From Polytrichum commune (taxonomy: Eukaryota > Streptophyta > Polytrichopsida > Polytrichales > Polytrichaceae): a stretch of 60,000 nt of DNA. Both the position numbers and the translations under genes were made by a program. Shown here piece by piece: positions 23,101 through 33,800 of this stretch; the first letter of the stretch is position 1; each line of letters begins with the position of its first letter. Location: assembly GCA_950295325.1 (NCBI GenBank), contig OX485808.1, positions 3,414,501-3,474,500 of the forward strand, given 5' to 3'. A model generated the notes under the pieces. The model saw only the letters and a list, made by a program, of their open reading frames with translations, had not been told where the DNA came from and made no database searches.

Positions 23101-26100
23101 GAAGTTAATAGCTAGGAAAATATAAATGGGAAGTAAAGGCAGAAATTGGGGAGGAAAAAAGAAGTGGAAAAAAGGAAAACGTCACCACCAAGAAATGCAC
23201 ACAAACATATGCTTGGTAAAGCACAAGACAGATTGCACACTGCACAATTTGGTGTCACATTTAGCATCAAGAGCTTCAAACTTGAGTAAACAGAACTCAA
23301 AAAGCGCTTATGACTCACCTCGCTGCCTGAAATTCGAGGCTGCAAATTAACAGATTTCTTGTCATCCCCATCACTGGCATTGGAATCCAGAATCTCCATT
23401 GGCATCAGAGAGGAAGGTGAACCGGACTGAACAGAGCTGCCAAAGTGTTGATCTGTTGGAAAGGCTCCACTACCAGCAATCTCCTGCTGAGCCCTTCCAC
23501 CCCTCATTAAGGCTCTCTCAATAAAGTCCACTAATTCTGATTGTGATTCACGAATGTGTGATATTTGAAGAATGTGATTGCAGTACTGAGGCCATTCCAC
23601 CAACCGATCTTTAAATTGATCCAATGCTGTTGATCCAAATGAGAACATCTGCAACAAAAAACGGAAGATTAAACTATGGATAGAGTTCATGAAAAAGTAG
23701 CCGGACGCCCCCATGCTTTCTGCACCACTGTTCTGAAGGACATTACAAATTACAAGAATTATCACCCTCAATCTCTCAAACAGCTGAAGAGATTTACAAA
23801 GTATCAAGATATGACCCCATGGACTAACTTAAGATTTAAAGCATCCAGACTTTAATACATATAGCCACACCTGATATTAAGATTCAGAACCATATACAAA
23901 CATCAATAAGTAAGAGGGATTCACCTTGGAATCTAAAGGTTTCCGTAAAGCATCCAAGACACACCGAAGTGCATGGCCCAAGGTGATAGAAGAAACCAAT
24001 TGATGTTTGATTAGTGAACCTGTAGCACTCAAGCAATTCAGAAACTCAAAGAGCTAAGATGCTTCACTGCACTTTCTAGAATGAGTTAACAAGCACAACC
24101 ATCAATAAATGTGCGTTAAGAAAATAAATCAAAAGTCTTCTGTAAATATGTGAATGCATTGCAAATCAACAGTCTTGTGTTTCTATATATGTCTCCATTT
24201 GCAATGAGGATTTGTATCTTTCACAGATAGAAACTTAAGAATATTGTTTTACTAATAATAGTGTCCATCGTTATTCTAAATAGGAAGTGAAACAAACTAC
24301 AATAATAGATTAATTCCAAAGGCCTACCATAGCTAAGCAGTGTATTTTAGAGGCTGACATTTATTCTTGCTAAAAAAGCACAGCCTAAACATTCCTCCAT
24401 ATTAATCCCTCCATCTCCCTCATCCCTAAACCACCCTACTGACCATTTTGATCTATTCATCAGTAATTCAAAGAAATACAAGTGGGAAAAGACATGTATA
24501 GCTCTTGAACATGTTAAAGAGTTCATCACTGTGAATCATGGACCCTTTTACAGTCTGCAAGCCTTTTGGGGAACCCTAGAATAAGAAAGTCAGAAACTGA
24601 CTTTTGCCCCAGAAAAATCTACAACGTGAGACAGGTAACAAGAGCAGAGAGCAAACAGGACAAGCACTTAGCTCTCTTACCAAAAAGAACTGCTGTGATT
24701 TTCAACTCTCTTTCTGGATATCTTGGGAAAAATTGGTACTCCTCAAACAGACTTTGCAGCATGCATGCAAAGATTGCCTTTTCCCGCCTGCAAATGTTTA
24801 AAGACAAATATTATCCAACAGAGTACCAAACAAACTGACCACAGAGCAGCCTAAAGAAAAACTGAACCATAAATGAAGTGTACAGTGTCCATTTATACTT
24901 GAGAACAATAAACTGACAGAAACTTTCATCAAACATGCCAGACATATCCAACAGAATCATACAACTACATCCATGGAAGTTGATTGAGAAACAAAACAAA
25001 AAAATCACAATATCCAATTTTGAGAAGGGGGCAGATGTATCCATACGAATTAGCAGGAGCCAGGTTGAATCTCTGTAGCATATCCACAACATCGTCAATG
25101 GTGAGTTCTCCGATATATATTTTTTGAAAATAAGAGTTTGCCTCTTCTTCAACATCACTTCCATAAGTTTCTGCTTGTGACTGGTCTGAGGCTCCCACAC
25201 TCATCAACCTTGGATTTACACGTATAGCAGCCTCCTTGACAGTCTTGAGATCCTCAACCAATTCTTGAGAGATAATCTGACCTGAGTTAGACTGAAGGAC
25301 CTGCAACAAGCACCAACCACTGTTCAAAAAGGGTGAAGAATACACAAGGAGTTAACATAAGTAATGAACTAATAGTGTTCTTAGTAAGACTTCCATTATG
25401 CACCTCAGCTCCTTCTAGAGTCTTACAAATACAAAGGGAAAAGTAGACAAACATTGAGCAGATCAAATGAACACAAAATAGACAAGCTCAGCACTATTCT
25501 GAGAGGACATGCACAGAATTCACAAAGTTGATCTAAGGTGTATAACAATATTTGTTCCATATGTTATCAAACTCCCAAAACTGCGAGGATTTTGCAGTCA
25601 TGGTATCCACATAAACCAGTAGGGTACATACCTTAAAAAATGTGTGTGTTGTCTCAAGTGCAAGACTCACAATGGGTCCTGGGCGTTGCCCAGTAATTCC
25701 CCCTGATCCCACTTGCCTGTCAGTCCGTGCTTCAGGAAGTGTTCTCTCCCTCAGAAATTTCAGACAAGCCTGCAAATACAAAAGGACATCATGCAAAACA
25801 TCAAAATTGATTACTGAAAATGGTGATCTCTACGGAAATTCTGTGGATCAGAGGGCAACTCATGCATCAAGCCATAAGAATGAGTCTTTAAAAAACTTCA
25901 AACCAAAAGAAGGGAAAAGCTGGCTATGATACTAGCCACTTTTAAGTGAACTTGTTTCGCAGCCTTAGAGGCCAGTAGATAATCAACACAACTACATCAA
26001 AAATGTTGCTTAATAATACCATCAATAACAACCAAATTTTGCACCTGGAAAAAAGAGTCACGATGAATAGTGAGATTATCCTGCAACCATTTTTCCAAGT

Positions 26101-29100
26101 TTAAAAAGTCTCTCCTTGCAGCAATGGCTGCAAACTCAACTGAAAATGCGAAGGGCGTTGACTCCAATACCTTATCCATAACCTGCAGCCAAAGAGGATT
26201 CTTCCACTTTTCAAATGGATATCACCTAGAATACACCTCAACGTAGAAACAATAAGGATATTTTCATGTTTCACTAAGCTTACTCCATAAAGAAAAGTAT
26301 CTACAATGTCTAATCCATGATGGATACCTTCAGCTCATGACAAACATCCAAAATTCGTGGAATACAACTAGGATCACTAGCATGCATCTCCACCATAGTC
26401 TTTATGATCAATGCTGGATTCAGCAACCACAGCTCCTGCAATATATTGTTTGTAGCATTGCTTGCAAAATAAGGTGGAAGTAGCATGGGAAGCATCTCTG
26501 ACTGTATTGTGCTCCACTCTGTCTGCACATTACAGTAACACTAGCTCTCAACAATGTTGAATGTCATAGATTTATTGAACAAAGATTCCCAGATATCAGC
26601 TGCTATAATCCCAGCTCACGAAACTAGCAAAGCATCCCTCAGATCTCAATTAGGACTCTCAGCTATTCTCCAGCATCAAATTTGAGGAACTGTTCTTTAG
26701 CACTGGTCTTAAGCATGATTCCAGATGTTCATTGATTCAATCAAACTGAGAAATAGAGGAAAATGACACCAGAAAAGCCCCACCATCCTCAATTGACTTC
26801 ACAAAAGCAAAGACTGGTATCGCAAAGCAAGAACAGAAACGAAGTAACGCAGGATCACTAAGTACCTTAATCTGTGCCAAACCAAAGACTAGAAGCTCTG
26901 GACAGTGCTGAAGAGGTATCTCCAGAAGTGTCCGCACAGAGCTAATATGGCCAGCCTCAGCAAGTTGACATAAGACTTCTAGCAGATCCAGAGAAAGCCA
27001 AGCCTGATTTGGTGATGCAGCAGAGTGCTTATAACTCTGCATGATGAATATAGCTCCAGAGAGTGAGCCAAGAGGTACACTGTTGGTACTCACCCAACAA
27101 CTTTTGCTTGTTTGCAAATCCTAGTACGAAAATATTAGGCAAGGCACTTTGCTAAGGTTCCACCCACAACAAACACTAAGCTCTTACTAAACAATCAAAT
27201 TACAAACCAAAGGAATGAACAGGCAGAGCACAGAAATATGGACTTCGCCAACATTGTTCATCACCTGCTTTCTTAGACTATGTGCAAATGTAAAAACATC
27301 TGGAGGAGCTAATACAGCATGTTTCAAAAAAGAGAGTTGGCCCTCTGCATTTTTCCACGGGTGTCCACAAACAGCTTCCAGGGGAAAGGGATCCTAACAA
27401 TCATAAAAACAAACACAGCAATAAATTAGTATAGCCTCTTTCATGTTCCATAGAAGCGAAAACTAATATAAACCTAAATTTGAGTAAAAAAAAAAAGTAA
27501 TGTATATATGCAAACCAAAATAATACAAGTGCTACGTATAGTCCAGACAGTCAACTTGCTTTGCTTCACATAAATCCCAGAGTTTATGGACCACCAAGAC
27601 AAACCTGACAAGCCTTGCTGTATATTCTCAACAAAAGAGAAAACGATTTTTGGTCGGGTAACAAAAAACCTTCGTGATCCAGTTTCTCCACTACCAGTCT
27701 CCAGTTTAACTTAGGGGCCTGTCAAGATTGGAAATGCCTTGCATGTAAGGAGTATGTGGAAATTGCAAACCAATCTGGTGAAGAAGACAATTAAGGATAA
27801 AATATACAACAAACAGAAGCAGCCACCATCCACAACTCTATCTGTCCCATGTGAAGATTCTTGGTGCATAAAAATTAGTGAGCACATCGAAAGAAATATC
27901 ATGGAATATAAATCAAGTATACTTAGCAGCTTAAAACAATCACCAAGCTATGAAGGCATACCAGCTGGCTGATTGATTCCAAAAGCACGTCGATATCCCA
28001 AGTAGTCAACCAGTTTGTGGAAACCTGCTCACCATTGCAAAGTGCTGTGCAGAACGTGCTGTGAGTACCTTGGAGGTCTTCTAGTCCTTTGTATGTTCGA
28101 GCAGCCATTCCCACAACTTGAGCCACATCAGCTTCTGATAGATTGGGAAACAACGCAAAAATCCCCTTACAGTGATCAACATCAACAGTACAGCTGTATC
28201 CCAACTCTTCCATAACATCAGCCACCCTTGTGGCAGTGGACAATGAAGACATCATATCTAGTGATGTTTCTGTTCCAGTTGCAGCAACCCTATCAAAACT
28301 CCTGCACAAAAAAATAACAAAGGTTCAGAATTGCAAACTTTCTTACTTGTGAAGGTTGGCATGATTTATCTTGTTCAAAACAAAACAGCTTTGAGTACCT
28401 TGCACACTGCCAAAGTGGCCAGTCACAAAAGATCATAGTACTTTATCATTTGGATGCCAAAGAGTGCCCTCTAGACCAGATCTCCAGCCCCAGAACTGAC
28501 AGTATCGTCCACCTGAACATCCAAAGAACTAAAACATCTACAACTCTTCAGTAGAGTACGACCTGAAAGAGATCATACCTTAAACAGTTGACTTCATCCA
28601 TATGCTCCTGAAGTAAAGGGGTCAACAGCAAAGAGTTCACTGCATTTGGCTGTAAAGATGGCAGAGCCTTCAAAAAAGAGTCTACATGTTTTGTATCTTC
28701 ATTTTGGTGCAAGAACCAAATAATTTCTTCAATTAAAGATTCACTTAAACCACATTCTGAGTTTTCATAAATCTCTTCGATCCTCGCCTTACAAAATGAT
28801 TGGCCTGCAGATCCGCCACAAGACAATTCTTCAATCCAGTGGAGAGTGATCACTCACCAGTGAGATACAATAGAAGCAATTCTTTTCAAAATTATATCAA
28901 ATTCCAATCAGTAAAATGCTCTGTGAATGGAAGAAATTGACTAATTATATTTGCATCACATCAAAAAACCATGTGACATCATTTGAACTGCTTTCTTTGA
29001 CCTATGTAAGGGCCCTAATTACCAAGCTAAACAACACTATTTAGAGGTAGAAGCCAAAAGCATCACTTATATCTGTGACCTATGTCTCATGATTGTGGCA

Positions 29101-29409
29101 CTCACCCACACGCTGAAGATATCCATCATCAGCATCTGCTAGTGCAAGACCAAGTCCAATCTGCTCTGGAAAAGAGAACTTGAGACCGGTACATAGATTT
29201 TCAAGATACCCTTCTGTAAGAGATGGAATATGCCTCAATGCTTCACATAATACAGAGCCTGAATTTGGCTGATGAATCAACTTTTTGAGTACGGTGGCCA
29301 ACAGATCCAATTTCAGCGGAAGATTGTCCACTTCTCCTTGATGCAGGTTGACTTGCTCCAAACAATTTCGTAGAAGTATCAAGTTTTCATCTAGCCCATA
29401 CTTTGCAAA
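10431..29409 (-). CDS. NOT1: NOT1, scaffold subunit of the CCR4-NOT deadenylase complex
   Basis: NOT1 (CNOT1) holds together the CAF1/CCR4 deadenylases, CAF40 and NOT2/NOT3, and acts in cytoplasmic mRNA deadenylation and translational repression. I traced 50 exons on the minus strand by splice consensus and by resemblance to plant NOT1. Phases agree at every junction and the total is 7419 nt: 2472 residues plus TAA. Plant NOT1 is about 2400 residues, so the gene is almost full length. Order: N-terminal HEAT, TTP-binding-type HEAT, MIF4G, DUF3819, connector, C-terminal NOT1 homology domain. Introns run from about 78 to 660 bp and are GT-AG except one GC-AG. Residues are numbered from the Phe at 29409; roughly the first 30-40 residues lie upstream and are unresolved. 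No stop or frameshift was seen, so the gene looks functional. Confidence 0.96.
14352..16117 (-). CDS. NOT1: NOT1 exons for connector region (residues 1704-1944)
   Basis: Exons: 16117-16049, 15895-15818, 15675-15559, 15286-15160, 15033-14930, 14803-14669, 14444-14352. Strings include [40 protein letters not shown] and [11 protein letters not shown]. This corresponds to the HEAT-like connector between DUF3819 and the C-terminal domain. The last exon codes a Ser/Gly/Asp-rich linker. Confidence 0.93.
16373..18960 (-). CDS. NOT1: NOT1 exons for DUF3819 (CAF40/CNOT9-binding) and disordered linker (residues 1331-1703)
   Basis: Exons: 18960-18875, 18741-18636, 18453-18358, 18031-17879, 17744-17562, 17244-17021, 16851-16710, 16501-16373. 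Residues 1331-1477 are the three-helix DUF3819 module that binds CAF40; strings include [38 protein letters not shown] and [15 protein letters not shown]. This is among the best conserved parts of NOT1. Residues 1478-1660 are Pro/Ser/Gln/Ala-rich and probably disordered. Confidence 0.95.
19288..21542 (-). CDS. NOT1: NOT1 exons for MIF4G (CAF1-binding) domain and linker (residues 1020-1330)
   Basis: Exons: 21542-21397, 21247-21139, 20937-20791, 20621-20574, 20270-20142, 19825-19571, 19386-19288. Residues 1020-1212 form the MIF4G HEAT domain that docks the CAF1 deadenylase; recognisable strings are [35 protein letters not shown] and [18 protein letters not shown]. Residues from about 1225 are Pro-rich linker. 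One exon is only 48 nt (20621-20574). The intron after exon 20270-20142 starts with GC. Confidence 0.93.
19826..20141 (-). other. NOT1: GC-AG intron of NOT1
   Basis: After codons for KFDIE the next bases are GCAAGT, a non-canonical GC donor with otherwise perfect consensus (AG before, CAAGT after). The acceptor before the VLFKTL exon is normal. No GT donor keeps the frame nearby. Confidence 0.8.
21746..25300 (-). CDS. NOT1: NOT1 exons for TTP-binding-type HEAT region and linker (residues 611-1019)
   Basis: Exons: 25300-25047, 24787-24681, 24019-23925, 23648-23319, 23002-22751, 22490-22400, 21843-21746. Key strings are [35 protein letters not shown] and [16 protein letters not shown], the region that in animals binds tristetraprolin-type adaptors. 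From about residue 815 the chain becomes Ser/Gln/Gly-rich and is probably disordered. The 661-bp intron 24680-24020 and 556-bp intron 22399-21844 are the longest inside the traced part. Confidence 0.92.
25632..29409 (-). CDS. NOT1: NOT1 exons for N-terminal HEAT region (residues 1-610)
   Basis: Exons: 29409-29106, 28804-28579, 28301-27962, 27709-27605, 27393-27265, 27120-26866, 26522-26328, 26182-26045, 25769-25632. Recognisable plant NOT1 strings include [42 protein letters not shown] and [12 protein letters not shown]. This region forms the N-terminal HEAT arm, whose partners vary between lineages. Exon 27120-26866 contains a 57-nt in-frame stretch (about 27092-27036) starting GTGAGT and ending GCAG that could be an extra, optional intron; plant NOT1 proteins appear to lack the 19 residues it encodes. 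Confidence 0.92.
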
Positions 29410-30978
29410 CTGAAATCAAATATTCCAATCAATCATCGAGTCTTCTCCATGTGATACAAAAATGTAATTGAGGACAAAAGCTACAAGGTGTGTTGTAAAC
29501 AAATGTTTCAGACAAATACTAAGAACTTGGCTAAATGAGATCCCTGTGCATGCACAAAAAAGTTAACCAACTAATCCACCAAATCCTCCAAATCCACCAT
29601 GCATCCTATAGTGGCAGAAGGTGGAGTAAAATGCACGACGTACTCCTCACACTTCCCTTGACCTACCAAAACCAGATGAAAGATAATCTCATCACCACGC
29701 AAAATAGACACCACTAAATCACATCCCTAGAAATGATAGGTTATCTTTGAAGAATGTATTAAAATCTTCACAAAACATTACCAATAATAATTTGAATATC
29801 ATTCACTTAGCTCATTCATTACACTCACTTTCAATTAGCTAATGTCCCACATAGAATCTTAAATAATAGCAGTAAGTAACAATGGACAATATGCACGTCA
29901 CTTGTAATGGCCAACATTGAGCATCATCTCCTCTTGCCAAGTAAGAGGCGACTAGCACAATGTTCAAGACTTTGAAGAGTTTCCCACAAGGCCCCCTTCC
30001 AACAATTTTTCATGCAACCTAATCTAGCATTATGTAGATGAGAAGAGCAACCACAATAACATCCTTGCTCACCTAATCGCCACTCTGCATTACGAGTAAA
30101 CTTGTACGGTAGAAATTTGAGCGACAACCGCAACGTACGCAGAGCACTATCCTTCAACATTATATTGAGGTATCTCTTTCTTCTCCTCATGCAAAACTTG
30201 CACAGAAGGGAACCTTGGACAGAACTCAACTGCAGTTCCTAAATATAGGAAAGTCTTTGTCTACTTCATGTCTAGTGATCGAAATGTGCAGTTCCTATCA
30301 CAGCTTCACCCTCTAGTTGACTGAATGCAGAACAGTCCTACAGTGACCTGAAACGAGTAATCCTAGCTGTTCAACCTAACACCACTTTAACCCCTAATAA
30401 ATATTAATTGTGTATTCTCTCTTTATAATGGATAATATGAAAACTTCATTAATCTCTTTCCGAGTTAATTTGCGCCCAGGTGTCAAGAAGAATAACCTTG
30501 CAAGACAACAAGCTATCACTATCTACCAAGTCCCACATCACAATACGTTGTACAATTTCAAAACACCGTATGTAATGAAAGGCCAAATCGGGCTCCAAAA
30601 GCATTTAGGGGGTTAAATAAAATCTCATATATATTAAATAAAGTGAAGATACCAAACCCAACCCGGAAGTGCAAACCTCTCTCGGTCGCAAGCTTCCACG
30701 ACCACGTCACTTCCAGCCAACCCTCAAGTACTCCACCATTTTACTACAATCAAAATTCGATAGATAACCACACCAATCTAAATCCACCTCTTAGGCCTCC
30801 CAAGCCTCCATCCATAAACCCTGATGATTGTGACAAATTGCCATTTGGACCTCAAACCTCACCTACTAAACTGCCCATCGTCTAAAAACCCGGGATGAAT
30901 TACATCACAAGGAATAATTAAAACGTAATAGCGAAATGGCAACAGCAGAATCAGGAAGTGTGACAAAATGGCTCTCAC
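29410..30978 (-). other. NOT1 5' intron or introns, first coding exons unresolved
   Basis: The exon at 29409 begins in phase 0 at FAKYGLDE, equivalent to about residue 35 of plant NOT1. The missing residues must be coded upstream, but no exon here matches them convincingly. A spliceable open stretch at 30238-30070 (ELQLSSVQG...) has good borders but ends in the wrong phase. Minus-strand 30600-30490 has an open frame (FHYIRCFEIV) followed by a donor-like site, resembling repeated DNA more than NOT1. Confidence 0.5.
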
Positions 30979-31002
30979 CTGGAGCTTTCCCGTCGTCGTC
31001 AT
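30979..31002 (-). CDS. NOT1: Candidate first coding exon of NOT1
   Basis: The minus strand reads ATG then codons for TTTGKLQ, followed by a consensus donor GTGAG. It lies 1.57 kb upstream of the first certain exon and just after a GC-richer, promoter-like stretch with a telomere-like motif. The sequence does not clearly match known NOT1 N-termini, which are variable, so this may instead be leader sequence. Confidence 0.35.
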
Positions 31003-31004
31003 GA

Positions 31005-31016
31005 CCCTAACCCTAA
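31005..31016 (-). promoter_or_regulatory. Telo-box-like motif in the NOT1 leader
   Basis: TTAGGGTTAGGG on the minus strand ends 3 bp before the candidate start codon. Telo-box-like sequences are common in leaders of plant housekeeping and translation-related genes. It departs from the exact plant AAACCCTAA form. Confidence 0.35.
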
Positions 31017-31099
31017 TTTTCACCAGAGCTCGAAGAACTTGAATCTGCTGCCAAGAAGCACCCCGGGGAGCTTAGAATGAGAGCACGGAGTGCAAATGT

Positions 31100-33800
31100 G
31101 AGAGTGCAATGGGGATTCATGCGAGGAAGAGGCGAGATCTCTCGCAGTGCGAGCGCTGGGTTGGTGCGCGCATTTGCTGTTTGAAGGTCTACACTCAAGC
31201 GAAGTTCCGAGTCCCGCTCGACCCTCTCTCTCTACCGAAACCCCAGCCAGTGGGCGGGGAGCAGGATCTGCAGCGTTGGTTGATCGGACGGTGGATATGG
31301 AGTGCGGTAGGGCGAGGACGGTGTCTTTCCGTTGCGAAAGGTGACGGAAGAGTATGGATGAATTACGTCCATGATGATGAATTACTTCTTCTTCTAGGAC
31401 TTTGGATGCTGTTTTAATATGCATCGGTATTCTAAATATGTGTTCAAATACTTAGTGTACCATTGAAATTGGTGTGTTAAGTTAACTAACTTAGTGTGGT
31501 CTTTGTGACTTGTCACATTATATAACATCAAGCTCATGTGACACTTTTTTCAGTTAACACCCAGTGATTGTAAGATAAACAATGTCCCGCTCAACCTTCT
31601 TTTTTCAACCAAAATCTCAGCCAATTGGCGAGGAGCATGAACTGCAACATTGGTTGATCAAGCACTGCAGATCAAGGGTAGTAGGTCGAGGACGGTGTCT
31701 TTCTATTGTGAAAGGTGGCAAGAAAGTGTGGATGAATCATCACATCCGAGTGCATGATTGTTTCTTCTAAAATTTTGGATGTTTGTTTGGAATGAATAGG
31801 TGCATTAAACATGTGATGCCAATAGTGTGCCATGTTAAGTAGTGGGGTCTTCGTGACTTGTCATGGAACACTAAGAATTGCATGCCACCCTCTACGCATG
31901 TGAGAGCTAGGTTGGTGCCGCATTTGTTGTTTGAGGTGTTTGAAGGTCCACACTTGATGCGAAGTTCCAAAAAAATGTGGATGAATCACATCCAAGTGGA
32001 TGAATAACTTTCTCCAAAACTTTGGTTGCTCTTTTGGAATGAATGTGTAAGTTATTAGGTTGCTTCACTTCTTACATTTCCTCGTTTGCGATAACATTGT
32101 TTTTTCACAATTTGTTTATTCTTCATTTTCATCATGTTGGTTGGGGCCTAGAGAATTCCATATGGACACCTTGCTTGAGACTTCATACTGAAACCCAAGT
32201 CAGTGGAAAGGGGGCATGATCTGCACCATTGGCTAATTGGACGGTGGAGATGGAGGGTGGGAAGACAAGGATGATATGTTTCCGTTGCGAAAGGTGATGG
32301 AAGGAAGTGGATGAACCATTGCATCCAAGTATATGATTACCTCTTCCAACTCGGAACTTTGGATGTTTTTAATGGGTGAATAGGTATGTACACTAAACTT
32401 GTGACATAATTTGCCATTAATGTTGGTGTACCATGTTTACTACACTAATTTATTAGTAAATTATTGTGGGTCAAATTAATTACAATGATTCTTCACTAAT
32501 AGTATTGGGGAAAATGTTGTGGGTGTGTATTGTTTATCAATGCACATTGTATAACATTGGAGGTCCAAGAAACAAACGAGGATTTTTTTTGGTTTAACAA
32601 TCTATATTATAGGACAACTCATGCTCTTTCTAAAGACACCAAGATCACCTTCTATTTCTTAGCCATTCGGACGCAAAAGATTGCTCAAAAATCGATTATG
32701 TCGATCTTCGAGAAGCACTTCCGTCTCGCTTTTGATGTTCTTCTCTTGACTCTTGTGCCTAGAGAGTGAGTTTATGCTACTTGAGTTCACATTCTCAGTT
32801 GCTTTTAGTTGATACCTTACCCACAACTAGAACTGAGAGAATGAAATTTAACAAGTGGTTGAATATTCAAATCCAACTCTTGTTGCAAAGCTACATTCAT
32901 GCATGATGGTGTATAGTGTGGGCCAAACTATAGGAATGTGAACCGTAAGTCACGCCTTGCATATGCCCACATTATTAAACAATGCAATGTGTTTTTTGTG
33001 ACTGGTCATATAACACCAAGAGTTGCATGACACCCTCTCTAGTTGCCACCATGTCATTGCAAGATAATAGTGTGGGTTGATGATGAATAATCTAATTTCA
33101 CCACTTCAAATTTTCATTCATGTGCAGCTTATTTCACTTCCTTGTTCAACTAAGAGTTAACATTCATAAGTATGTTGTCCATCATCATCAAATTGGTTTG
33201 GATTCTAGAGAATTCCACATGGAAACCTTCCTTAACCCCAAGGTCAAAGCAAAACTGCTTAAAACAATTTAGTCCTATTCAAAAGATCACTCATGAAAAT
33301 TAACAACATTTATGATAGATCTGACCGTACGGATGCAAGCTCTATAGAGTGAAGAACATTCGCACTATTTTCCAATTGTCCACATGTCCAAAATCATAAG
33401 GTTATAATGCAAACATGCATGTTGGTATTGTTAGTCATTGATGACTACATGTACAAAACATGCCCGCCTCAACCTTTGGGGGTTAAGACTCTCCACCGAA
33501 ACCCTAGCCAATGCGCATGGCAAGGAATATATATGCAACGTTGATCGGACGGTGGAGATCAAGTGTAAGCAAGGCAAGTGCGGTGTCTTTTGGTTGCAAG
33601 ATGTCACGGAATACTCTAGACGAATGCAACCCTATCAAATAATTATTTGTTCCGAATGTTTGGTTTTTATTTTAGTCACTACCTCTAGTCTTGTTGCTTG
33701 CCTATAATATAATTGACATGAATATATCACTTGCAATCATTACATTGGTTGGGGCTTTAGAAAATTCAATGTGGAACCCCCGCTAAAGAATTTTACTAAA
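31100..33800 (+). repeat. Degenerate repeats of the NOT1-upstream segment
   Basis: A segment starting near 31230 recurs in decayed form at about 31585-31790, 31960-32050, 32190-32390 and 33470-33680. Shared landmarks in order: CGAAACCCCAGCCAATG-like, GGAGCAGGATCTGCA, TTGGTTGATCGGACGGTGGA, GGTGTCTTTCCGTTGCGAAAGG, GTGGATGAATCACATCCAAG, then ACTTTGGATGCTGTTTTGGA. Between them a second shared block (GACTTGTCACATTATATAAC; TTGGTTGGGGCCTAGAG) is also repeated. The copy nearest NOT1 is the most GC-rich. Short open frames here (such as 31109-31417 and 31582-31770) are a by-product of the repeat. Confidence 0.7.

Noticed and set aside
23112-23807. 231-residue single frame as an independent gene
   Set aside because: It is NOT1 exon 23648-23319 read through into both flanking introns.
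29924-30241. Frame ELQLSSVQG... as exon 2 of NOT1
   Set aside because: Good acceptor and donor, but it joins the next exon in the wrong phase and does not resemble NOT1.
31109-31770. Two related plus-strand frames (31109-31417 and 31582-31770) as a small gene family
   Set aside because: The similarity follows the DNA repeat; other copies of the repeat break the frame.
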